This document shows, piece after piece, positions 50,956-59,650 of a stretch of 64,000 nt of DNA. The translations under genes were made by a program, and so were the position numbers. The notes below the pieces were generated by a model. It searched no databases. It was not told where the DNA came from and was given only the letters and a program-made list of their open reading frames with translations. Position 1 is the first letter of the stretch. Each line of letters opens with the position of its first letter. Origin of the DNA: Nocardia australiensis (GTDB lineage Bacteria > Actinomycetota > Actinomycetes > Mycobacteriales > Mycobacteriaceae); the NCBI RefSeq assembly GCF_020733705.1, contig NZ_JAJFZM010000002.1:558001-622000 (forward strand). Reading direction: 5' to 3'.

Positions 50956-51139
50956 GCGGGGCAGGGATGGCTTTCATGATGGCTGCACTCGATGGCACAG
51001 GAGGCTCGGCCCCCTGCCCCGCTGCTTCTTCCTGACTGCTGATTAGGGACTGCGATATCGAATCGCTATGTAGGGCAACGACGGCGGGAAGCGGCTGCAC
51101 GGTGCATAAGACACAGTCGTCGTGGAAGGGAGAGTGTTC
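50956..51139 (+). ncRNA. candidate bridge RNA region of the IS110 element
   Basis: IS110 transposases are guided by a structured bridge RNA encoded in the element's non-coding end. Here GCGGGGCAGGG (50956-50966) pairs perfectly with CCCTGCCCCGC (51012-51022), giving an 11-base stem closing a 45-base loop just before the transposase. Position and size fit, but the loop guides were not matched to target and donor sequences. Confidence 0.4.
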
Positions 51140-52342
51140 GTGGCCGTCGCCGTGGGCATCGATATCGCCAAAGAAATCCATTGGGCCTGCCTCAAAGTCA
51201 TTGGGACCGGCAAACTTCTGAGTAATCATAAGGTCGAGAACACTCCGGCCGACATTGCCGATCTGATCGACGAAATCGGGACTGCCGCAACTGAACACGG
51301 TCCGGCGACAGTCGGGATCGACGTGCTGGGGGGGATCGCGGCGTTGATCGAGGCGATGCTGCTCGAAGCGTCCATTACCGTGGTGCATGTGTCGGGGTCG
51401 GCGGTCAACCGGGCCCGCCGCGGCACCGTCGGCGGCGAGCACAAGAGCGACCCCAAAGACGCCGCGGTGATCGCCGATCAGGTCCGCATGCGCGATGACC
51501 TGCGACCGATAATCGGGCAGCGCGAATCCGACATCGACCTGCGGCTGCCGGCCGGGCGCCGCAGCGAGGTCGTCGCCGACCAAACCCGACGAGTCAACCG
51601 GTTGCGAGACCTGCTGACCTCGATCCATCCCGGGCTCGAACGCGTCGTCGACCCGACCGGCAAGGCCGGAGCCCATCTGCTGACCCGTTATGTCACCCCG
51701 GCCGAGATCCGTGCCGCGGGCCAGCGCCGAGTGCTCGCCCACCTGCGAAGAGCCGGTCACCTCCGCGAGACCACCATGCAAACGCTGGCCACCACAGCCG
51801 TTAGCGCCGCCCAGGCCCAGCGCATCACGGTACCCGGCGAAACCGTCGCCGCTGACCTTATCCGCGGCCTGGCCACCGAAATACTCAGTGGCCGTGAGCA
51901 ACTCAAAGCCATCGACGACAGGATCGAGGTCATCCTGCACGACCACCCTGACGCAGCCCTCATCCGCAGCCTGCCAGGGATGGGGGCCACGCTCACGGCA
52001 GAATTCCTGTCCGTCACCGGCGGCATCGACCGCTTCGTCACCGGCGACAAACTCGCCGCAGCCGCCGGGCTGGCGCCAGTGCTCAAACAATCCGGCAAGG
52101 TTCGCTACCTGCAACGCCCGACCGCCGGCGACAAGGTCCTCAAACGCGTCTTCTACCAATCCGCGTTCATCGCGATCAGCCGCGACCCGGCCAGCAAAAT
52201 CTACTACCGGCGCAAACGAACCGAGGGCAAAGCCCACCACCAAGCCGTCCTCGTGTTGGCCCGCCGCCGCGTCAATGTCCTGCACGCAATCCTGCGAAAC
52301 CGCCAGCCCTACCGGGCTGCCGACCCCGCTTCCGCTGCTTGA
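51140..52342 (+). CDS. IS110-family transposase
   Basis: A 400-residue DEDD recombinase. The RuvC-like N-terminal domain opens AVAVGIDIAKEIHWACLKV with the first catalytic Asp and continues to KSDPKDAAVIADQVRMRDDL. The C-terminal Tnp domain has RSLPGMGATLTAEFLSVTGG, AAAAGLAPVLKQSGK and QSAFIAISRDPASKIYYRRK, where the Ser is the likely recombination nucleophile. The gene is intact and may be active. The GTG at 51140 follows GGAAGGGAGAG; an earlier GTG at 51122 is possible. Confidence 0.92.
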   Translation: MAVAVGIDIAKEIHWACLKVIGTGKLLSNHKVENTPADIADLIDEIGTAATEHGPATVGIDVLGGIAALIEAMLLEASITVVHVSGSAVNRARRGTVGGEHKSDPKDAAVIADQVRMRDDLRPIIGQRESDIDLRLPAGRRSEVVADQTRRVNRLRDLLTSIHPGLERVVDPTGKAGAHLLTRYVTPAEIRAAGQRRVLAHLRRAGHLRETTMQTLATTAVSAAQAQRITVPGETVAADLIRGLATEILSGREQLKAIDDRIEVILHDHPDAALIRSLPGMGATLTAEFLSVTGGIDRFVTGDKLAAAAGLAPVLKQSGKVRYLQRPTAGDKVLKRVFYQSAFIAISRDPASKIYYRRKRTEGKAHHQAVLVLARRRVNVLHAILRNRQPYRAADPASAA

Positions 52343-52417
52343 CAAACGCATTAGAGAGCCCTACCGATCGCAGTATTTGTACGATGTCGAGTCTTGTGAG
52401 CGGATGCCGCTGGGACG

Positions 52418-52432
52418 AGGGCCGAAGGTCAC
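52418..52432 (-). promoter_or_regulatory. strong DosR-like box cut off from the hydrogenase operon by IS110
   Basis: The minus strand reads GTGACCTTCGGCCCT, 13 of 15 to the DosR-type consensus. It lies about 76 bases beyond the transposase stop and 200 bases past the WS/DGAT stop, pointing toward hydB, with no other gene in between. Confidence 0.65.
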
Positions 52433-52634
52433 CACTCGCGTCGGCAGATGCCCCGAGCCAACGGCCACTGTGCTCGAGACTGGCCGGTGTCGAAGGCGAC
52501 CTGCGGTGGAATCACAGATGACCAGGTGGAGCTGCGGTTCGCGGGGACAAGAGGGTCCCGCTCTCAGGTCGGGCTGGCGGCGACCAACAGGGCCGCGGAT
52601 ACGCCGACCAATGTTCTGATCGCTTGGGAACCGA

Positions 52635-54059
52635 TCAGACCGGTGTCGATCGAGTTGCTTCGGCTGTGGCGTCGGCGGCGGTTTGCGGTGCGCACTCGCC
52701 GCCTAGTCGGAGCACGGTAGCCAAGCCTGCGGCGAGGCATTCGGTCAGGGTCGCGAGGTCGGGGATCGCAGCAGTGTCCGCGTTGACCGCGACGTAGCAG
52801 GTTCCGGCGTACGAGGTCAATGTCACGTTGACGGCTGTGCCGATGGTGGGGCCGAAAGCGTACATACGGTCGATGCGCGCCCCGGCGATATAGAGGAGCA
52901 CCGGGGAACCCGGGACGTTGGAGGCGACAAAGTCGACATGTTTGAGCATCTCGGTGACCAGTCCGACCGGCAACCGGTTGAACGCCGCCGCGACAGCACC
53001 GGACAGCGGTATGGCCGGCTCGCGGCGCCAACCGCCGACCACGGCGTCCACGGCGCACATCAAGTCTTCGGTCTCGGCGATGTCGACCGGCACCGCGAAA
53101 CGAACGAGCGTGATCCGGTTGCCGCCGAGTGGATCATCGGCTGTGCGAAGACTGATCGGCATGGTCAGCCGTAGCTGGTCGACCTTCGCCCCGTGCCGGT
53201 CGTGATACCTGCGCAGTCCGATGACCACCGCGGTCAGAAAGGCATCGTTCATCGTGCAGCCCACAGCGCGCGCGGCGCGGCGCATTTGCTCGATGGGTGC
53301 ATCCAACATCGCCAGTCGGCGACCGAGACTGCGTTCGATCATCACCGGCGACAGCGTCGCGGTAACGGGCTTGGCCAGGCGGACCACCGAGGTCGCGAGC
53401 GCGGCGCTGTCACGTACCACCCGCGCGGGATGAGTGACAGCTCGCCACGCGGTTTGCGGTATCGCCCGGATACCACCGCGAAGCAGATCCGAACCGACCG
53501 ACCAGTTCCAAGCCACGATATCGCGCAGCGCGCCGTCATGGTCGTACGGCGGCTCGGGCGGATGGCCGCGATCGGTGCCTGCACGATCGAAATCGAGCAG
53601 CGCTGTGGCGATCTGAATGCCGCCGATACCATCAGTGAGGCTGTGGTGCACTGTCATCACCAGCGCGCATCCCCCACCCGACAAACCGCTGAGCAACGTC
53701 GAGCGCCACAGTGCACGAGCCGGATCGAAGGCGGTCATCGCCTCGGTGCGTGCGAATTCGAGTACCGCGGACCTGGTCGCCGGTTCCGGCAGCACAACCC
53801 GTCGCAGGTGCCAGGACAGGTCGAAGCCCGGATCGAGCGCCCACCTGGGCGGGGCGAGACCGAACGGCGCGGTGACCAGCCGATGCCGCAACCTCGGCAC
53901 GAGGCGGGTGCCGCGATCGATTGTCTCCACCAAGCGATCCCAGTCCGGATCGGTATCGAGGATCAGAACCGAGACGATGGTCGAACGCAGAATCGGATCC
54001 CGCTCCATGTTCCACGAGAACAGGTCCGATTGCGACATGTGAGATTCGCGAGGGCCCAT
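52635..54059 (-). CDS. WS/DGAT wax ester synthase / diacylglycerol acyltransferase
   Basis: A 474-residue acyltransferase that makes triacylglycerol or wax esters for storage. The catalytic HHxxxDG motif is ALVMTVHHSLTDGIGG. Other family stretches are RLVPRLRHRLVTAPFGLAPP, GCTMNDAFLTAVVIGLRRYH and HVDFVASNVPGSPVLLYIAG, with NVTLTSYAGTCYVAVNADT near the end. M. tuberculosis Tgs1 is in the DosR regulon, but I found no DosR-like site directly before this gene. The ATG at 54059 has GAAGAAGG upstream; an ATG at 54038 is possible. Confidence 0.9.
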   Translation of the reverse strand: MGPRESHMSQSDLFSWNMERDPILRSTIVSVLILDTDPDWDRLVETIDRGTRLVPRLRHRLVTAPFGLAPPRWALDPGFDLSWHLRRVVLPEPATRSAVLEFARTEAMTAFDPARALWRSTLLSGLSGGGCALVMTVHHSLTDGIGGIQIATALLDFDRAGTDRGHPPEPPYDHDGALRDIVAWNWSVGSDLLRGGIRAIPQTAWRAVTHPARVVRDSAALATSVVRLAKPVTATLSPVMIERSLGRRLAMLDAPIEQMRRAARAVGCTMNDAFLTAVVIGLRRYHDRHGAKVDQLRLTMPISLRTADDPLGGNRITLVRFAVPVDIAETEDLMCAVDAVVGGWRREPAIPLSGAVAAAFNRLPVGLVTEMLKHVDFVASNVPGSPVLLYIAGARIDRMYAFGPTIGTAVNVTLTSYAGTCYVAVNADTAAIPDLATLTECLAAGLATVLRLGGECAPQTAADATAEATRSTPV

Positions 54060-54489
54060 CGCCTGCTGCCTTCTTCTTCGCTGTTGTACGTCGTACCGCT
54101 TCGCTTCTGCTTCTTCAGACCTCCACGGTGTGGCTCGGTTCCGCCGAGAGTGTCGCGCGGATCTTGTCTTCCAGACCGTCGATCGCCGCACGCGATGATC
54201 AGGCATCGGCCCACGTCACTTCCCGCCCAGCCGAGCAGCCTGTGTGGGCCCGAAGGGCGGCACGCCGGGCGGTATCCATACCGTTAAGCCTGCTCGGTCC
54301 CGGCCGAAGGCAACCGATCGCGAAGACCTTTATGTCGAGGCCCTTCGTCCTCTCCCTGGACCGCTGCCGGGCCAGGAATCACCGGCGGTCCGGGGGTTCC
54401 GCTGTTTCGCCGCGTGTTTCGGCCAGCGCGCGACTCCTCATTCGGCCATTCTGAGCACCTGAACGAACTGCTGGTCGCAGGCCGAGTGC

Positions 54490-54735
54490 GCGTCGCACGA
54501 TGGCCGAGCCACCCTCTACGGGCTCGACGCGGTCCTCATCCTGCAATTCGCGAAGGAGGACGAGGCACTGTTCACGCTGGCGCGCAACCCGGCCGACAAC
54601 CCCGCGACGAGTCCAGCCGGACCGTGGACATCGAGGACGACGACGTACCCGCCTCCTGCGAATGGGGCCCGCACACGCGGGTCTGTCAGTTTCTGTCCGC
54701 TTTGGACGGACCCTCGGCCTGGGACTCCGTAGAAT
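54490..54735 (+). pseudogene. unrecognised frameshifted fragment
   Basis: A plus-strand frame reads ATLYGLDAVLILQFAKEDEA and LFTLARNPADNP, then, after a shift, RTVDIEDDDVPASCEWGPHT and VCQFLSALDGPSAWD. Both parts look like genuine protein. I do not recognise the family. The remaining DNA between 54060 and 54489 shows no gene. Confidence 0.35.
54707..54721 (+). promoter_or_regulatory. possible DosR-like box before the acyl-CoA ligase
   Basis: CGGACCCTCGGCCTG (10 of 15 matches) ends 17 bases before the ATG. It is rather close to the start codon, so its role is uncertain. Confidence 0.35.
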
Positions 54736-54738
54736 CGA

Positions 54739-56580
54739 ATGATGACGTTCCTCCGGAAGTGCGAGGAACCTCCCGACCTCAGCAAGATCGAGAAGCGGGC
54801 ATCGTCGGTCGCCCAGATGCTGGTTGACCGCATCGTCGCGACTCCAGACGCGGAGGCGTTCCGATTCCCTGACGGCGAGGGCTGGACCAGCGTGTCCTGG
54901 CAGCAGGTCGGTGACCGAATCAACATCCTCGCCGCCGGGTTGATAACGCTGGGAGTCGAGGCTCAGGACCGGATAGCGCTTGTGTCGTCCACACGGTATG
55001 AATGGGTGCTCGCCGATTTCGCCGTGATGTGCGCCGGTGCGGCCACCACCACCGTTTACCCCACCACCAACGCCACTGGCGTCACGTTCATCGTCGCCAA
55101 CTCTGGCAGCCGTGTCGTTATTGCCGAGAATCAGACCCAGGTCAACAAGCTGATCGAGCACCGCGCCGAGCTGCCTGACGTACAACAGGTAGTGATCTTC
55201 GACGGCGAGGGCGACGGAAACTGGGTGATCACTCTCGACGACCTCGAAGAGCGCGGGCGGAAATTGCTTGCCCGATCGCCCGATGCGGTAGTCGACCGCA
55301 TATGCGGGATCCGGCCCGAGCATCTGGGCAGCATCATGTACACCTCCGGGACGACCGGCACCCCGAAGGGGGTTCGGCTACCGCATTCCGCATGGACGTA
55401 CAGCGCCGCCGCGATCGATGCCCTGAACGTTCTCGGCCCGGACGACCTGAACTTCTTGTGGCTGCCGCTGTCCCACGCGTTCGGCAAGGTGATGTTGGCG
55501 CTGTCACCGCTGATCGGCTTTCCCACGGCAATCGACGGCCGGGTGGACAAGATCGTGGAGAACCTTGCGATGCTGCACCCCACCATCGTGGGGGCCGCCC
55601 CCCGCATTTTCGAGAAGGCGCATGCGCGTATCGAGGGCATGGTGGCCGAAGAAGGCGGGATCAAGAAAAAGATCTTCGACTGGGCGATCGGGGTGGGCCT
55701 GAAAGTCTCACGTGCCACACAGGCCGGCGAGGAGCCGTCGCCGCTCGTTTCATTGCAGCACAAAGTTGCGGACAGGCTGGTGCTGTCCACCATCCGTGAA
55801 CGTTTCGGTGGTCGGCTGCGGTATTTTGTTTCGGCAGCGGCCCCCTTGGACCGCGATGTCGCGCAGTGGTTCGACGCGATCGGCATCATCGTGCTCGAGG
55901 GCTACGGCCTGACCGAGACCGCCGCCGCCTCGTTCATCAACCGCCCAGGTGCATACCGATTCGGTACCGTCGGCAAACCGTTCCCCGGCACCGCGGTCAA
56001 GATCGCCGAGGACGGCGAGATCCTGCTCAAAAGCCCGGGTGTGATGAGCGGCTATCACAACTGCCCTGACGCCACCGCTGAGGCTTTCGACGCGGACGGC
56101 TGGTTCCGCACCGGCGACATCGGCGAGATCGACGCCGATGGCTTCCTGCACATCACCGATCGCAAGAAAGACTTGTTCAAGACCTCGCAAGGCAAGTACG
56201 TTGCGCCCTCCGCGATTGCCGCGGCGTTCAAGGGACTCTGTCCGTATGCCGGAGAATTCATCGTCTACGGAGAGACACGACCCTATTGCGTCGCCTTGGT
56301 CGGTCTCGACGCCCAGGCCATCACCGAGTGGGCCGGCAAGCACGGCCTGGCCGACATGCCGCTCGCCGAAATCACGCGGGACGAGAAGACCCACGACGTG
56401 ATCGCCGGCTACATCGATGACCTGAACGCCCAACTCAATCGCTGGGAACAGATCAAGAAATTCGGCATCATCGACCGCGAACTGTCCGTCGAGGCAGGTG
56501 ATCTCACACCGAGTATGAAGCTGCGCCGCAGAATAGTCGTCGACAGTCTCGCGGACCGTATCGACGCCCTTTATGACTGA
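54739..56580 (+). CDS. long-chain fatty acid-CoA ligase (FadD-type)
   Basis: A 613-residue ANL-superfamily enzyme that activates fatty acids with ATP and CoA. The P-loop is IMYTSGTTGTPKGVRLPHSA, the A4-A5 region is FVSAAAPLDRDVAQWFDAIG with LEGYGLTETAAASF, the A8 hinge is GWFRTGDIGEIDADGFLHIT, and RKKDLFKTSQGKYVAPSAI carries the A8/A10 lysine region. The long insert and C-terminus place it with long-chain FadD15/FAA-type ligases. Located next to the WS/DGAT gene on the opposite strand, it may feed acyl-CoA into lipid storage. Confidence 0.92.
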   Translation: MMTFLRKCEEPPDLSKIEKRASSVAQMLVDRIVATPDAEAFRFPDGEGWTSVSWQQVGDRINILAAGLITLGVEAQDRIALVSSTRYEWVLADFAVMCAGAATTTVYPTTNATGVTFIVANSGSRVVIAENQTQVNKLIEHRAELPDVQQVVIFDGEGDGNWVITLDDLEERGRKLLARSPDAVVDRICGIRPEHLGSIMYTSGTTGTPKGVRLPHSAWTYSAAAIDALNVLGPDDLNFLWLPLSHAFGKVMLALSPLIGFPTAIDGRVDKIVENLAMLHPTIVGAAPRIFEKAHARIEGMVAEEGGIKKKIFDWAIGVGLKVSRATQAGEEPSPLVSLQHKVADRLVLSTIRERFGGRLRYFVSAAAPLDRDVAQWFDAIGIIVLEGYGLTETAAASFINRPGAYRFGTVGKPFPGTAVKIAEDGEILLKSPGVMSGYHNCPDATAEAFDADGWFRTGDIGEIDADGFLHITDRKKDLFKTSQGKYVAPSAIAAAFKGLCPYAGEFIVYGETRPYCVALVGLDAQAITEWAGKHGLADMPLAEITRDEKTHDVIAGYIDDLNAQLNRWEQIKKFGIIDRELSVEAGDLTPSMKLRRRIVVDSLADRIDALYD

Positions 56581-56784
56581 ATATTGCCGATGAGCGTGCA
56601 GATCGGGTCTGAGGAAAGGCGGGATGCGACCCCAACGGCGCGTGGGAACCGGATTTGCAGCGCAACGGCGACGCGATGAACATAGCCTCGGCATTGAACA
56701 GATTCGCTCACCGACCGTCCCGCCCTCGGCAAGTTGGCCTGATCGACCAGCTGGGAGCTAACGGCCGCGGGATGTTCGGTCAAA

Positions 56785-57245
56785 CTAGTGCCCAAAACCC
56801 AGTGTGATCTCTCCGGGTACGTCCTCGATCGTCGTCACTGATTGGGCACTGAGTGTGAGAACCAGTGCGCTAACACTGTGGCTAGCTGTGATGTCCTCAG
56901 TCACCGGCGGGCACCCGTCATTCGCGGCCGCCTGAACCACCATTGGTGCTTGCCCCATCGCTACGACCCACCCGCCCAGCGAAGCATCTCCACGTCGTTG
57001 GCGCCGTCCCCGACGGCGAGGGTACGACCGGTGGGAACACCCAGTTCGATACGCAATGACTACAACGCCGACGCCTTGCTGACCCCGGCTGCTGTGACGT
57101 CGAGGAATGACTCTTCCGGGTATACCCAACATCTCAACCCAGGAGGTGCGAACCCCGTGTGGGCGGCGCGGTCAGCGTGGCTACCGTCGCAGCACAGCGT
57201 TCCGTCGATATCTAAAGCCACCAGGAGAGGAATCTCCGGGTGAAC
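56785..57245 (-). pseudogene. HAD (Cof-type) phosphatase, inactivated
   Basis: The first frame carries IPLLVALDIDGTLCCDGSHA, the HAD motif I with both catalytic Asps, and ends at TAG after VTAAGVSKASAL. Reading on past the stop gives ELGVPTGRTLAVGDGANDVE, the HAD motif IV. A further shift gives GWVVAMGQAPMVVQAAANDG, the end of the same family. An internal deletion of the cap domain, one nonsense codon and one frameshift make it a clear pseudogene. Confidence 0.8.
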
Positions 57246-57845
57246 AACCGAGCGTTGATTAGGGCGTGGCACCGGAGAGTATTCAGGCTGCACCGGTTAG
57301 TTGTAGCAGTTATGTCGTTGCGCCTCACCGAATCTCGTCAACCGGGGGTGCTCTCGCCGCCTTCCCGAGGCCATGGACCGATCGGTGAAACTGCCATTCA
57401 GTTGGTCGACAGTCGCTTTGGTTGCGCACGGACGTGATCCCGGTCCAGCCGTGTCTTGTGGCGACCTTGGGCGCGGCGTGTCCGAGCTGGTCTTCGAGTT
57501 CCGCCTCACGTTCGCCCGCGTCGAGGACCTCCTCGAGGATGTGGACGGCCTGGATATCACGCGATGCACTCATGCCCACAGCACGGCCCACCACACCGAC
57601 ATGTTGCGGGTCATCGAACTGGAGTTGTGGCCCCGCATCGACCCGTAGCGCCTCCGCCCGCGCCCCCAGCAATCCTGTCGGCAGATCTCGTCTTCAGTCC
57701 AGCGGTCGTTGTCGAGATGTGCGGTGCTACCGGCGCCGAGGGTGAATTCGGCGCCGAGTTCTCCGGTTGCCGACTTCGGTTGGGTCGAGGGGCGAAGAGA
57801 CACTGCGGTGGCCCCCGCCACGGAGTCGCGTTACGTACAATCTCA
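57246..57845. other. intergenic, no recognised gene
   Basis: Minus-strand frames around 57330-57670 look partly coding (HILEEVLDAGEREAELEDQL) but have no identifiable family or start. The stretch may hold another decayed gene and then the promoter of the GMC oxidoreductase operon. Confidence 0.35.
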
Positions 57846-57861
57846 TTGTGCGTATGCACAA
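57846..57861. promoter_or_regulatory. palindrome upstream of the GMC oxidoreductase operon
   Basis: TTGTGCGTATGCACAA has six-base arms (TTGTGC/GCACAA) around GTAT. It lies 142 bases before the oxidoreductase ATG and could bind a GntR- or TetR-type regulator. None is encoded beside it. Confidence 0.45.
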
Positions 57862-58002
57862 GACAGGTTCACTGGTTTGTTGCGGATCGACGCTAGCGGG
57901 CCGAGGTGTGACCCACGCATCATTGCTCGTGACACCCCGATCCGGGGAAGGACCATGCTCGACCAGCTTCGGCTGGGCCTGAGCTGACCAGGAGCACAGC
58001 CG

Positions 58003-59643
58003 ATGAACACACAGCATATCGACTACGACACCGCCGAAGGAGTCGACGTCCTCATCGTGGGCGCCGGAGCATCTGGCGGGGTGGCAGCACTCGAGTTGGC
58101 CGGCAGAGGCCTCAAGGTCGTGTGTCTGGAGCAGGGAGACTGGAACCTGCCCGACGACTTCACCGGCGACAAACCGTCGTGGGAGCTCACCCGTCTGAAG
58201 CAGTGGAACTCCAGCCCGAATGTGCGCCAGAAGCCGGCCGACTATCCGGTCGACGCCACCGAGAGCCCGGTCGAACCGCTGATGTTCAACGGCGTCGGCG
58301 GCAGCACGATCATGTTCTCCGGGCACTGGGTTCGCGCGATGCCGTCGGACTTCCGGGTCAAGACACTCGACGGCGTGGCCGAGGACTGGCCGTTCACCTA
58401 TGAGGATCTGCAACCGTTCTACGACGAGGTCACCCACCATATCGGCGCGTCCGGGCTGGAGGGCGACCCCGCCTATCCGGATCCGCACACCTTTCCGTTG
58501 CCGCCGCTGCCGATCGGCAAGTACGGTGCGGTCGCGGCCAAAGGGATGGACAAGCTGGGCTGGCACTGGTGGCCGGCACCGAATGCCATCGCGTCGCGCA
58601 ACTTCAAGAACCGCCCGGCCTGTCTGCGCTACGGCGCGTGTGAATCCGGATGCCCAACCGGCGCCAAGGCCAGCACCGACCTCACACACTGGCGTGACGC
58701 GATCGCGCTGGGTGCGGTGCTGATCACCGGTGCCCGGGTCAGCCAGCTCACCGTGAACGACCGCGGCCTCGTCACCGGCGCCGAGTACATCGACCGCGAC
58801 GGGAACCTGAAACACCAGGCGGCCCGGGTGACCGTGATGGCCGCGAACGGTGTAGGCACACCGCGCCTGCTGCTGAACTCGACCTCGTCGCTTTTCCCCA
58901 ACGGCCTCGCCAACTCCTCTGGGCTGGTGGGCAAGCGTCTGATGACGCACCCGTACGCCTCGGTATTCGGCGCCTACGACGAAGAGCTCGAAACCTGGCT
59001 CGGCCCGGCAGGACAGGCGCTGCAGTCGATGCAGTTCTACGAGACCGACACCGACCGCGGTTTTGTGCGGGGCGCGAAGTGGAACCTGATGCCGACCGGT
59101 GGCCCGCTCGCCCACACCCTGTGGGAGCGGGGCGAGGACTGGCGTGGGGGTTTCGGACCCGCCTTTCACAGCCGCCTCGAGCGCACGTTCGGGCGCTACA
59201 CCGAATGGGGGATCACCACCGAAGACCTGCCGGACGAGCACAACGCGGTCGTGCTCGACTCGGACGTCACAGACTCCGACGGGATCCCGGCCGCGAAAAT
59301 CCGCTACACCATCGGTGAGAACTGTGAGCGAATGCTCAAATTCAACGTGGAGCGGGCGATCGAGGCGCATCAGGCCGCCGGGGCTGTCGAAGTCCACCCG
59401 ATCCCAGTGGTACGCCACAGCGCCTGGCACCTGCTCGGGACGGCCACCATGGGCACCGATCCCGCGACCTCCGTCGTCGATCAGTGGGGTCGGGCACACG
59501 ACGTACCTAACTTGTTCATCATCGACGGCAGTGTCTTCGTCACCTCCACGGGCGTGAACCCGACCGCGACCATCATGGCGATTGCCCTGCGCTCGATGCG
59601 ACACCTCGCCGACACCCGCCACAGCATCCAAACCGCGTTTTAA
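58003..59643 (+). CDS. GMC-family FAD oxidoreductase
   Basis: A 546-residue flavoenzyme. The ADP-binding motif is VLIVGAGASGGVAALELAGR at residues 15-34. The GMC middle motif is GVGGSTIMFSGHWVRA. The C-terminal active site includes HSAWHLLGTATMGTDP with the catalytic His and IDGSVFVTSTGVNPTATIMA. A cysteine-rich stretch CLRYGACESGCPTGAKAS resembles the Fe-S or structural loop of gluconate 2-dehydrogenase-type members. The substrate is probably a sugar, polyol or amine alcohol. AGGAG precedes the ATG. A small partner protein, a permease and a dehydrogenase follow. Confidence 0.88.
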   Translation: MNTQHIDYDTAEGVDVLIVGAGASGGVAALELAGRGLKVVCLEQGDWNLPDDFTGDKPSWELTRLKQWNSSPNVRQKPADYPVDATESPVEPLMFNGVGGSTIMFSGHWVRAMPSDFRVKTLDGVAEDWPFTYEDLQPFYDEVTHHIGASGLEGDPAYPDPHTFPLPPLPIGKYGAVAAKGMDKLGWHWWPAPNAIASRNFKNRPACLRYGACESGCPTGAKASTDLTHWRDAIALGAVLITGARVSQLTVNDRGLVTGAEYIDRDGNLKHQAARVTVMAANGVGTPRLLLNSTSSLFPNGLANSSGLVGKRLMTHPYASVFGAYDEELETWLGPAGQALQSMQFYETDTDRGFVRGAKWNLMPTGGPLAHTLWERGEDWRGGFGPAFHSRLERTFGRYTEWGITTEDLPDEHNAVVLDSDVTDSDGIPAAKIRYTIGENCERMLKFNVERAIEAHQAAGAVEVHPIPVVRHSAWHLLGTATMGTDPATSVVDQWGRAHDVPNLFIIDGSVFVTSTGVNPTATIMAIALRSMRHLADTRHSIQTAF

Positions 59644-59650
59644 GGACAGC

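Larger units (their letters stand above)
50940..52380 (+). mobile_element. IS110-family insertion sequence (ends approximate)
   Basis: The element comprises one transposase gene and a non-coding 5' region. IS110-group elements have no terminal inverted repeats or target duplications, so the ends cannot be fixed by eye. The left end must lie after the hydB start at 50903 and the right end before the DosR-like site at 52418. Confidence 0.6.

Noticed and set aside
50900..52351. Minus-strand open frame across the IS110 element
   Set aside because: It is antisense to the transposase, which has clear DEDD and Tnp motifs, and its own translation is low-complexity.
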